From Pseudomonadota bacterium (GTDB lineage Bacteria; Pseudomonadota; Gammaproteobacteria; Burkholderiales; Rhodocyclaceae), in NCBI GenBank assembly GCA_018261895.1, contig JAGTRT010000020.1:1-64000 (forward strand): 64,000 nt of DNA, in the 5' to 3' direction. Both the position numbers and the translations under genes were made by a program. The notes beneath the pieces were generated by a model that saw only the letters and a list, made by a program, of their open reading frames with translations, did not search any database and was not told where the DNA came from. Positions 55,606 to 62,747 of the stretch are shown here, piece by piece (the stretch's first letter is position 1; every line of letters starts with the position of its first letter).

Positions 55606-55965
55606 ATGGGTAAGTCATGGCTGCAAGCATATAGCCAACGCACGAATTGTTTCTTAGACATTGGGGAGCCGCTGCCATATTGGCAGCCACCAGCGTATTT
55701 GCCGCCACATCTGCAACGCGGTCGGAATCCGATGTGGCACAAGGCGTTGGATGTTGCGGATTCAGTCCCCCCCACCCCGCCACCGGCGCCAGGGAATCTC
55801 CTCACACCGCATCCGCAACATTGCCGCAACGCCGAAAGCCATGCCAGCCATCAAGGTTGCGGCGTGACGGATCGTGGAGGGTCGATGGTAAATATCAGTC
55901 TTGACCTGACGGAATCAATACCCGTAGAATTTCTGCGCGATGTTCCTGATGTAACCGGGTACTGA
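55606..55965 (+). CDS. Doubtful ORF, 119 aa
   Basis: Has GGAG 8 nt before ATG 55606 and begins MGKSWLQAYSQRTNCFLDIG. The remainder is rich in Pro, His and Arg (PPTPPPAPGNLLTPHPQHCR) with no domain-like pattern. Its DNA contains near-palindromes: GCTGCCATATTGGCAGC (55668-55684) and an inverted GATGTTGCGGAT/ATCCGCAACAT pair (about 55750 and 55814). It may be a small true gene, or non-coding DNA of a replication or control region that happens to stay open. Confidence 0.3.
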   Translation: MGKSWLQAYSQRTNCFLDIGEPLPYWQPPAYLPPHLQRGRNPMWHKALDVADSVPPTPPPAPGNLLTPHPQHCRNAESHASHQGCGVTDRGGSMVNISLDLTESIPVEFLRDVPDVTGY

Positions 55966-56205
55966 CTCCCATCCTCCCGGTTGCGAACATCTGTCAATGG
56001 GATGATATTCAGGCAGCAGTCTGAATGTCGTAAGCCTACGTGGAATCTCTCCACTGTACTGAACGCCACCGTCTCGCAGGCAGTGGGGCTGTACCTAGGC
56101 TTAGCTACGTGACACCCCTCTCGATCTGGGTACCCGCGACGGAAAGCCAAGGCTTGTTCGCGACCTCTGCTTGCAATTCCGTAGCGGACACCATACTTTA
56201 ATCGA
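55966..56205 (+). ncRNA. Candidate structured RNA leader upstream of the DUF3631 gene
   Basis: No plausible gene is seen, but several strong local pairings are: GTGGA/TCCAC (56039-56053), TTCAG/CTGAA (about 56010-56027), TAAGCCT/AGGCTTA (about 56031 and 56097) enclosing the middle, and CGCGA...AAGCCAAGGCTT...TCGCG (about 56131-56160). The density of nested stems suggests a folded RNA; no known family was recognised. Confidence 0.35.
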
Positions 56206-56219
56206 GAAAGGTGGTGCCT

Positions 56220-57629
56220 ATGGCGGCCCCTAATCCAAAGATTTCTCCTCAAGCTGTTGCCGAGGTCAATACCCCACTGTTGCCCAAAGTAATGCCGTCT
56301 CAGGATGCTGTAGATCCTGCCGCCTTGCTAAGCGCAATTCTGGCAACCATTCTCCAACACGTAATCATCGATCTGGCCCAAGCGGTCGCCGTGACATTAT
56401 GGATTGCGATGACATGGTTCATGCCGTGCATCAACGTTGCTCCTTTGCTGGTTATCACCGCACCAGAACGCGCTTGCGGTAAATCGCAACTCTTGTCGAT
56501 CGCCCTGCGCTTAGTGTTCAGGGGAATCTCAGCGTCCAACGCATCTGCGCCTTTTCTATTTCGTGCTCTTGAAGCATGGCAGCCAACCCTCTTGATCGAT
56601 GAGGCTGACACCTTCATTCGTGAGAATGCGGAAATCAAAGGGATGCTCAATGCAGGGCATACCCGCGAAAGCGCTTATGTCGGGCGTGCCACAGCAAAAG
56701 ATGGTGACTTTGAGCCAGTGCTGTTCTGTGTCTGGGGAGCAAAGGTGCTTGCGGGCATTGCCCTCGAAAAGCATCTCCCAGACGCTACGATGAGTCGAAG
56801 CATCATTGCCTCAATGCGTCGCAAGTTGCCCTCCGAAACGATCGTGCGCATTCGTCATGCGGACAAAAGCACGTTTGATGTGCTGGCATCTCAACTGGCA
56901 CGATTTGCTGCGGACTACTCCGAACAAGTCGCCAACGCACGCCCAGTGGTTCCAGATGCGCTTGGTGACCGAGCTCAGGACAACTGGGAGCCTCTGTTGG
57001 CAATTGCAGCATGTGCCGGAGAAGCATGGTTTGAAAAAGCGACCGCTGCAGCACTGGAACTCTCGAAGACGACCGATGAATCCGTAAGTGCCGGTAATGA
57101 ACTACTTACCGATATACATGCTGTCTTTAGCTCGCGCAAAAACCCCAAGATCAGTTCGGCAGATTTAATCGATGCACTTGTTGCCGATACTGAGAGTCCG
57201 TGGGCTACCTACAACCGTGGTCGACCTCTAACACCGCGCCAGTTGAGCAAGATGCTAAGCGGATACGGAATCAAATCTAAGACTGTCCGTATGGGGCCTT
57301 ACGATACGCCCAAGGGGTATGAACAAAATCAGTTTTCCGATGCCTTTGCACGGTATCTAACTCCAGCCAGGCCTGATTCATCTGAAGCAGCACATACCGC
57401 GAAGTCTCCTTCCGCAGCGGATGATGTCTGCAACGCGTCAGTGCCTTCTGAAGATGGATCATCGCATTCGGCAACGCCTGTCGACTCGACGACGGAAGTA
57501 CCCACGCCACCCCCTGCCAAGGTCAGCAGCCCTTCGCCACAAAACACGAAGCTATGGGACGAGGTTAAGGACAGTTGCCAGGAAAAGCCAATTCTGCCGT
57601 TCGATCAACGTCCCGACTCCGACTTCTGA
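56220..57629 (+). CDS. DUF3631 domain ATPase (replication/primase-associated)
   Basis: About 469 residues. The N-terminal half is a P-loop ATPase with Walker A APERACGKSQLL (GKS about 87-89) and Walker B PTLLIDEAD. The second half is a DUF3631 domain (DRAQDNWEPLLAIAACAGEAWFEKA...SSADLIDALVADTESPWATY). The C-terminal 90 residues are a Pro/Ser-rich tail. Such proteins are common on prophages and integrative elements, usually attached to a toprim/primase region that is absent here. ATG 56220 is preferred to GTG 56211 because AAAGGTGG precedes it. It is probably an island replication or maintenance protein. Confidence 0.8.
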   Translation: MAAPNPKISPQAVAEVNTPLLPKVMPSQDAVDPAALLSAILATILQHVIIDLAQAVAVTLWIAMTWFMPCINVAPLLVITAPERACGKSQLLSIALRLVFRGISASNASAPFLFRALEAWQPTLLIDEADTFIRENAEIKGMLNAGHTRESAYVGRATAKDGDFEPVLFCVWGAKVLAGIALEKHLPDATMSRSIIASMRRKLPSETIVRIRHADKSTFDVLASQLARFAADYSEQVANARPVVPDALGDRAQDNWEPLLAIAACAGEAWFEKATAAALELSKTTDESVSAGNELLTDIHAVFSSRKNPKISSADLIDALVADTESPWATYNRGRPLTPRQLSKMLSGYGIKSKTVRMGPYDTPKGYEQNQFSDAFARYLTPARPDSSEAAHTAKSPSAADDVCNASVPSEDGSSHSATPVDSTTEVPTPPPAKVSSPSPQNTKLWDEVKDSCQEKPILPFDQRPDSDF

Positions 57630-57690
57630 CTATGTCGGTGCGGAGGCACCCCCAACCACTCTGCACCGGCTAACTCGATCAAAACATAGG

Positions 57691-57716
57691 AAACCCTGCA
57701 ATTGAAATGCAGGTTT
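57691..57716 (+). terminator. Hairpin after the DUF3631 gene
   Basis: AAACCcTGCA and TGCAGGTTT pair around ATTGAAA with one bulged C. The T tract is short. It separates the ATPase gene from the integrase gene. Confidence 0.5.
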
Positions 57717-57797
57717 GAAATTCGAGGCTGAGCAATCTGGACTTGGCATTACGAGCCCAATGCCAGTTCGGCACAGCCATTTCTAAAGGAATATGAG

Positions 57798-58964
57798 ATG
57801 CCAAAAACCACGCTCGACGCTGCTTTTGTACGTAGCGCGACATGCCCAGAAGGGAAAAACCGAATCGACTTTTTTGACACCAATATTAGGGGCTTCGTAC
57901 TTGAGGTCCGCACAACAGGAGGAAGTACTTACTATCTTCGATACCGCGATGATCATGGTCGCCAACGTCAGCACAAGATCGGTGATGCCCGGTCGATCAG
58001 TTTCGATAAAGCCCGTTCGGCTGCGGAACGACTGCGTTCACAAGTCGTCTTAGGAGAGAACCCGGCCGAAGCAAAGAAGATCAAGCGATCAATTCCAACC
58101 ATCGCTGAGTTCTACAGTGACACCTACCTGCCATTCCTACAAAGCTATCGCCGCAACATGGGGTCTGACTTCAGTTTCCACCATACGCATCTGCTGCCGC
58201 GTTTTGGGAAGAAGCACCTTGATCAATTGACCACGCAAGACGTGATTGATGCTCAACAATCTATGACCAAAGCTGGCTATGCACCTGGAACAGCCAACAA
58301 GTTCATCGTGCAAATTCGCTATATGTACAACGTAGCCAAAAAGCATGGCATTCCGGGGTCTGACTTCAATCCTGCAGCCGGGGTAAAGCAATACCTCGTA
58401 CAAGGTCGTGAGCGCTTTCTGACCCAAGAAGAGATTCAACGCTTACGGACTGCCGTGGAAAAAAGCCAGAACAAGCAACTGAAGTACATTGTGGCGCTAC
58501 TTTTGATGCTGGGTTGCCGAAAATCAGAGCTGTTGAACGCGAAATGGGAGCATGTCGACTTGGAGCGACGTACTTGGAAGATCCCTCTCTCCAAGTCAGG
58601 CAAGATGCGTCATGTGCCTCTTTCCAATGCTGCGGTCGAATTACTGAATGGGCTACCACGTTGGAAAGGCTGCCCCTACGTTCTGCCTAACCCCAAAACC
58701 CGTAAGCCATTCGTGGATTTCCATGAGCCTTGGAGCACGGCATGTCGAAGGGCTGGTTTAAAGGACGTCCGCATTCACGATCTACGCCATACATTTGCCA
58801 GCAATCTCGTCAATGCGGGCCACTCGTTATTCGTGGTCAGTCGTGCGCTTGGTCATGCCAACATTGTTCAGACGGCTCGGTACTCACATCTTGCCGACGA
58901 CACTTTGCTTAAGGCCGCCGATGCTGCTGCCAGTGCTATGGGCAACACCTGGAGCAGTCTGTAA
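57798..58964 (+). CDS. Tyrosine recombinase / island integrase
   Basis: A 388-residue phage-type integrase. There is an N-terminal arm-binding region (about 1-95, YYLRYRDDHGRQRQHKIGDA), a core-binding SAM-like domain (about 100-195), and a catalytic domain with R241 (GCRKSELL), H327/R330 (IHDLRHTFAS), H353 (LGHANI) and nucleophile Y362 (ARYSHL). All catalytic residues are present. The start has AAAGGA before it. It lies next to the right junction and, by position, should catalyse integration at metF. Confidence 0.93.
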   Translation: MPKTTLDAAFVRSATCPEGKNRIDFFDTNIRGFVLEVRTTGGSTYYLRYRDDHGRQRQHKIGDARSISFDKARSAAERLRSQVVLGENPAEAKKIKRSIPTIAEFYSDTYLPFLQSYRRNMGSDFSFHHTHLLPRFGKKHLDQLTTQDVIDAQQSMTKAGYAPGTANKFIVQIRYMYNVAKKHGIPGSDFNPAAGVKQYLVQGRERFLTQEEIQRLRTAVEKSQNKQLKYIVALLLMLGCRKSELLNAKWEHVDLERRTWKIPLSKSGKMRHVPLSNAAVELLNGLPRWKGCPYVLPNPKTRKPFVDFHEPWSTACRRAGLKDVRIHDLRHTFASNLVNAGHSLFVVSRALGHANIVQTARYSHLADDTLLKAADAAASAMGNTWSSL

Positions 58965-59219
58965 AAGTCCAGCGCACAACCCTAAAGCTGGGCAAAATCT
59001 AAACCTCTGCCACTACCCTAACATCATTTTTTCATGTTGATGGTTGGGTCAGTGGTGGGGTGAAAATTCGGCCTATTCCTAACGAAAAAAATTTCACTCG
59101 TTCGATGCTGGTAAAGCATACGTTGTGTAGATGGGAAGTCCGTGGGTGACCCAATATAAGCAGTTTGAAATCAGCCAAACCTCTTGTAACACAAGAGAAG
59201 GCAGCACTTTCAAGAAGAA
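58965..59219. other. Gene-free right end of the island, likely attP arm
   Basis: About 255 bp with no convincing ORF. It holds an imperfect inverted repeat, CCACTACCCTAACATCA with TGTTGATGGTTGGGTCAGTGG (about 59012-59058), and a TTTTTT loop. The repeated ACCC/GGGT words could be integrase arm sites; this is inference from position. Confidence 0.45.
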
Positions 59220-59272
59220 ACGCCATGAACCAGAGCGCCCTGACCACCGAAATCTGCCGCCGCCTCGGCTAG
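59220..59272 (+). pseudogene. metF: Displaced native 3' end of metF with attR core
   Basis: ACGCCATGAACCAG (59220-59233) repeats the attL core. The frame reads MNQSALTTEICRRLG and then TAG, matching the metF C-terminus (MNQSALTTEIC then KRLNLK in the current gene) but with the high-GC codons of the chromosome. This is the original metF tail, cut off by the insertion, and it still precedes what appears to be the original metF terminator. Confidence 0.9.
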
Positions 59273-59289
59273 GCAAGCCACCAACGGCA

Positions 59290-59327
59290 ATTTCACGGTC
59301 AACCGGAAAAAACAGCCAAAATCGAAA
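59290..59327 (+). repeat. Dispersed ~36-bp repeat, copy 8
   Basis: TTTCACGGTCAACCGG, A6, CAGCC and AAAATCGAAAA. It sits 18 bp after the displaced metF stop and runs directly into the terminator, like copy 1. Confidence 0.85.
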
Positions 59328-59354
59328 AGCGCCCGGCCTATCGGGCGCTTTTTT
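59325..59354 (+). terminator. Original metF operon terminator
   Basis: AAAAGCGCCCG-GCCTAT-CGGGCGCTTTTTT: a perfect stem with A and T tracts. It lies after the displaced metF tail. Confidence 0.9.
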
Positions 59355-59419
59355 CATGCTGCCCCCGGGAATCGCCGCCTGCAGGACTTTCCCGAATTGC
59401 CTGGTTGCCCGGTTTTTCG

Positions 59420-59448
59420 TTGACGCTCCCTGACCACATCTATATAAT
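59420..59448 (+). promoter_or_regulatory. Sigma-70 promoter of the tRNA operon
   Basis: TTGACG (59420-59425), a 17-bp spacer and TATAAT (59443-59448), placed 18 bp before the first tRNA, followed by a GC-rich discriminator (GCGCGC) typical of stringently controlled stable RNA promoters. Confidence 0.85.
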
Positions 59449-59466
59449 GCGCGCTCCCGGTAGGTC

Positions 59467-59542
59467 GGGTCGGTAGCTCAGTCGGTAGAGCAGCGGACTT
59501 TTAATCCGTTGGTCCCGAGTTCGAATCTCGGCCGACCCACCA
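59467..59542 (+). tRNA. tRNA-Lys (anticodon TTT)
   Basis: 76 nt with acceptor GGGTCGG/CCGACCC, anticodon loop CTTTTAA, T-loop GTTCGAATC and encoded CCA. All four stems pair. Confidence 0.96.
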
Positions 59543-59558
59543 TTCATATTGGGAACGT

Positions 59559-59634
59559 GGGGCGCTAGCTCAGTTGGTAGAGCAGCGGACTCTTAATCCG
59601 TAGGTCGACAGTTCGAATCTGTCGCGCCCCACCA
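59559..59634 (+). tRNA. tRNA-Lys (anticodon CTT)
   Basis: 76 nt with acceptor GGGGCGC/GCGCCCC, anticodon loop CTCTTAA and encoded CCA. It is close in sequence to the preceding tRNA-Lys and presumably cotranscribed. Confidence 0.96.
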
Positions 59635-59726
59635 GAATTCAAAAACACTTAGCTTCGGCCAGGCGTCTAGTTTCAGTAGTTGTTGTCGCTTTACAGGTAG
59701 GTTGGAAAACCAACTATCTGACCGGA

Positions 59727-59802
59727 CGCGGGGTGGAGCAGTTGGCAGCTCGTCGGGCTCATAACCCGAAGGTCGCAGGTTCAAGTCCTGCCCCCGCAAC
59801 CA
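59727..59802 (+). tRNA. Initiator tRNA-fMet (anticodon CAT)
   Basis: 76 nt. The unpaired first position (C opposite A in the acceptor, CGCGGGG/CCCCGCA) and three G-C pairs in the anticodon stem (GGG-CTCATAA-CCC) are initiator hallmarks. CCA is encoded. Confidence 0.95.
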
Positions 59803-59814
59803 AAGGATTCCAGC

Positions 59815-59847
59815 AAAAAGGCCAGTCACTCGACTGGCCTTTTTCTT
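59815..59847. terminator. Terminator between the tRNA operon and the ProQ-like gene
   Basis: AAAAAGGCCAGTC-ACTC-GACTGGCCTTTTT, a perfect hairpin that can serve both convergent units. Confidence 0.9.
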
Positions 59848-59862
59848 TGTGCGTCCGGCGCC

Positions 59863-60279
59863 TTACTTGCGCCCGAACTTCTCGGCGAGCTGGTTGAGCT
59901 TCTCAACCCGACGCTGCGCTGCCTTGGCTTCCGCCTCGGCGGCCTTGCGCGCCTCGGCCTGCTTCTTGAATCGTTCGCGCAGCAACTCCGCAGCATGCTG
60001 ACGATTTTCGTCGGTGACCGGGTCGGCCGGGCTGCCATCCAGATTCAGACGAACCGTGCCTTTTTCCATTTCCTTGAGATAGCGCGTCGAAATCGTGTGG
60101 CTGCGCATGGCCAGCCGCAGCGATTTCTTGCTCAGCTCCGGCAAGACCGCGAACACCTGCTTGTCGATGCCAATCGCCAGCGGACTGAAATTGCGGAAGA
60201 CATCGAATCTGGTCTGCAGGTCCTTGAGCAGGGCGCGCGTGTCGATGGGCTTGTCGGTGCTTACTTCGGTTGTCGTCAT
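59863..60279 (-). CDS. ProQ/FinO-domain RNA chaperone
   Basis: A 138-residue protein with a ProQ/FinO domain in residues about 10-105 (FRNFSPLAIGIDKQVFAVLP, SLRLAMRSHTISTRYLKEMEKGTVRLNLDG), followed by a charged Ala/Lys/Arg-rich helical tail. It lacks the C-terminal Tudor-like domain of E. coli ProQ and is closer to the short forms found in betaproteobacteria. These bind structured sRNAs and mRNA 3' ends. Monocistronic and convergent with the tRNA operon. Confidence 0.88.
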   Translation of the reverse strand: MTTTEVSTDKPIDTRALLKDLQTRFDVFRNFSPLAIGIDKQVFAVLPELSKKSLRLAMRSHTISTRYLKEMEKGTVRLNLDGSPADPVTDENRQHAAELLRERFKKQAEARKAAEAEAKAAQRRVEKLNQLAEKFGRK

Positions 60280-60349
60280 GATGGAACAGTATCTTGTCGA
60301 GGCGCGAAGGGTAGCATGAAGACGCCCCGATTTTGTCTCGAATTGGCGT

Positions 60350-61225
60350 TCAGACGCCGTTTTTACGGAACCAGGCCAACATTTTCAGCCAGCCATCCTC
60401 GGCTTCTTCCTTGCGGTAGCTCGGCCGATAATCGGCATGGAAGGCATGCGGCGCATTGTCGTAGATATGAATCTGCGACGCCTTGGCGATCGGACCGCCT
60501 TGCTGCAAGGCCTTCTCCATTGCTTCGACCGTCTCCAGGGGAATGCCCGTGTCCAGGCCACCATAGAGCCCGAGCACCGGGGCCTTCAGCTCGCCAACGA
60601 GTTCGGTCGGGTGTTTCGGCGTGATCGGGCTGACCATGCCGACGAGACGGCCGTACCAGGCCACCCCGGTCTTGACGGCCGGGTTGTGGGTGCAATACAG
60701 CCAGGTAATGCGCCCGCCCCAGCAGAAACCGGTGATACCCAGGCGGCTCGTGTCGGCCCCCTTGGCCTTCGCCCACGCGACACAGGCATCGAGGTCGCTC
60801 AGCACCTGCGCATCGGGCGTCTTGTAGGTGATCTTCTCAAGAATCTGCGGGATTTCAGTGATCTGTCGCGGATCGCCCTGCCGCGCGAAAAGCTCCGGCG
60901 CGATGGCGCAGTAACCGAGCTTGGCGAGGCGACGGCACACGTCCCGGATGTATTCGTGCACACCGAAAATCTCGGAGACGACGAGGATCACCGGCGGCTT
61001 TTCCAGACCGCCGGGAACGGCACGGTAGGCGACCATTTCGCCATCCTTGACCGGCACCTTGATTTCGCCGGCGATGAGTCCGGTTTCGTCGGTCTTGATG
61101 GCGGTCTGCGCCATCACGGGTTGTGTCGCCAGAGCGAAGCCGGCGCCAAGGGTGGTCACGATGAAACTCCTGCGATCAAAGGTTTGGGGTGGAACAAGAC
61201 TGTCGAAATCCGCTGTTGTTTTCAT
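60350..61225 (-). CDS. Dienelactone hydrolase family protein, exported by Tat-like signal
   Basis: A 291-residue alpha/beta hydrolase with catalytic Cys in [12 protein letters not shown], Asp in GGLDTGIP and His in [10 protein letters not shown]. The N-terminus has [24 protein letters not shown], a twin-arginine-type signal, so it should act in the periplasm. The start is at MKTTADFD (61225) with GGAG before it; the track's 97-residue extension lies in rng. Family members open cyclic lactones in aromatic degradation; the substrate here is unknown. Downstream of rng on the same strand. Confidence 0.86.
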   Translation of the reverse strand: MKTTADFDSLVPPQTFDRRSFIVTTLGAGFALATQPVMAQTAIKTDETGLIAGEIKVPVKDGEMVAYRAVPGGLEKPPVILVVSEIFGVHEYIRDVCRRLAKLGYCAIAPELFARQGDPRQITEIPQILEKITYKTPDAQVLSDLDACVAWAKAKGADTSRLGITGFCWGGRITWLYCTHNPAVKTGVAWYGRLVGMVSPITPKHPTELVGELKAPVLGLYGGLDTGIPLETVEAMEKALQQGGPIAKASQIHIYDNAPHAFHADYRPSYRKEEAEDGWLKMLAWFRKNGV

Positions 61226-61248
61226 GCTTTGTCTCCTCGTTGGGATTG

Positions 61249-62712
61249 CTACATCAAAACGATATCGTACTGCTCGGGCGAGTAGCTGGGTTCGGATTGC
61301 AGGGAAACGGATTTGCCGATGAAGTCGGAGAGCATGGCGAGCGCCTGCGACTCTTCGTCGAGGAACAGGTTGACCACGGCCGGGCCGGCCAGGATGCGGT
61401 ATTCGCGGGCATTGAACTGGCGGGCTTCGCGCAGCAGTTCGCGCAGGATTTCGTAGGCGACGGTGCGCGCCGTCTTGACCTCGCCGCGTCCGCCGCAGGT
61501 CGGGCACGGCTGGCACAGGACGTGGGCGAGCGACTCGCGCGTCCGCTTGCGGGTCATCTCGACGAGGCCGAGCTGGGTGAAGCCGTTGACCGTCAGCCGC
61601 GTATGGTCGCGGGCCAGCGCCTTGTTGAATTCGTCGAGCACGGCCTTCTTGTGCTCTTCGTTTTCCATGTCGATGAAGTCGACGATGATGATGCCGCCGA
61701 GGTTGCGCAGGCGCAGCTGGCGGGCGATGGTGACGGCCGCCTCGAGGTTGGTCTTGAAAATGGTGTCGTCGAAATTGCGCACACCGACGAAGCCGCCGGT
61801 ATTGACGTCGATGGTCGTCATCGCCTCGGTCTGATCCATGATCAGGTAGCCGCCGGATTTCAGGTCGACGCGGCGGGCCAGGGCTTTCTGGATTTCATCC
61901 TCGACGCCATGCAGGTCGAAGAGCGGGCGCTGGCCGGTGTAGTGTTCGAGCAGCGGGATCACCGCCGGCGTGTATTCCTGGGCAAAGGCCGTCAGCTTCT
62001 GGAAGTTCTCCCGCGAGTCGATGAAGATGCGCGTCGTTTCCGGATTGACGAAGTCGCGCAGGACGCGCTGACCGAGCGAGAGTTCCTGATAGAGCAGGGT
62101 TGGCGGTGCGGAAATGCGCGACTTCTCGCGAATGTCGGCCCAGGTCTTGCGCAGGTAGGCGATGTCGGTGGCGAACTCTTCGTCGCTGGCATTCTCGGCC
62201 ATGGTCCGGACGATGAAGCCGCCCGGCTCGTCGTCCGGCACCAGGCGGTTGATCTTCTCGCGCAGCGATTCGCGGTCGACTTCGGACTCGATGCGCTGCG
62301 AAATCCCGATGTGCTTTTCCTGCGGCAGATAGACCAGCATGCGGCCGGCGATGGAAACCTGCGTCGACAGGCGGGCGCCCTTGGTGCCGATGGGGTCCTT
62401 GACGACCTGGACGAGGATGCTCTGCCCTTCGTGAAGAATCTTCTCGATCGGCCGCTCGGCGGCCCGATCCTGCGTCGCTTCGCGCGGTTGCCAGATGTCC
62501 GCGACGTGCAGGAAGGCCGTCCGCTCCAGCCCGACATCGACAAACGCCGACTGCATGCCGGGCAGGATGCGGCAGATGCGGCCGAGATAGACGTTGCCGA
62601 CCAGCCCGCGGCTCGCCGTGCGCTCGATATGCAGTTCCTGGACGACGCCCTGTTGCATGACGGCAACGCGGGTTTCCTGCGGTGTGAAATTGATCAGGAT
62701 TTCTTCAGACAT
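61249..62712 (-). CDS. rng: Ribonuclease G
   Basis: A 487-residue RNase E/G-family endonuclease that processes 16S rRNA 5' ends and decays some mRNAs. The S1 domain is near the start ([35 protein letters not shown]). The catalytic acidic residues are in [13 protein letters not shown] and IIIVDFIDM, and the zinc-link cysteines in [11 protein letters not shown]. It is divergent from trhP across 35 bp. Confidence 0.95.
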   Translation of the reverse strand: MSEEILINFTPQETRVAVMQQGVVQELHIERTASRGLVGNVYLGRICRILPGMQSAFVDVGLERTAFLHVADIWQPREATQDRAAERPIEKILHEGQSILVQVVKDPIGTKGARLSTQVSIAGRMLVYLPQEKHIGISQRIESEVDRESLREKINRLVPDDEPGGFIVRTMAENASDEEFATDIAYLRKTWADIREKSRISAPPTLLYQELSLGQRVLRDFVNPETTRIFIDSRENFQKLTAFAQEYTPAVIPLLEHYTGQRPLFDLHGVEDEIQKALARRVDLKSGGYLIMDQTEAMTTIDVNTGGFVGVRNFDDTIFKTNLEAAVTIARQLRLRNLGGIIIVDFIDMENEEHKKAVLDEFNKALARDHTRLTVNGFTQLGLVEMTRKRTRESLAHVLCQPCPTCGGRGEVKTARTVAYEILRELLREARQFNAREYRILAGPAVVNLFLDEESQALAMLSDFIGKSVSLQSEPSYSPEQYDIVLM

Positions 62713-62747
62713 AGTCTCTACAATGCGCGGTTTCGCTGCATTCTACT

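Larger units (their letters stand above)
49385..59233 (+). mobile_element. ~9.8-kb genomic island integrated in the 3' end of metF
   Basis: A 14-bp direct repeat ACGCCATGAACCAG bounds the segment. Outside it, metF and the tRNA operon are high-GC and syntenic in style; inside, base composition drops, especially at 49.4-52.5 kb. The right end encodes a complete tyrosine recombinase reading toward the junction. Cargo: DNA methylase, membrane protein, DGQHR protein, XRE regulator, lipoprotein, small unknown genes and a DUF3631 ATPase. No relaxase, type IV secretion, capsid or terminase gene is seen. Confidence 0.88.

Noticed and set aside
55851-56252. 133-aa minus-strand ORF covering the structured region
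   Set aside because: No recognisable domain, Arg/His-rich and no ribosome-binding site; it overlaps the start of the DUF3631 gene.
59467-59802. tRNA-Lys/tRNA-Met genes as the island's integration site
   Set aside because: All three tRNAs are intact, no tRNA fragment repeats at the left end, and the direct repeat is clearly metF sequence.
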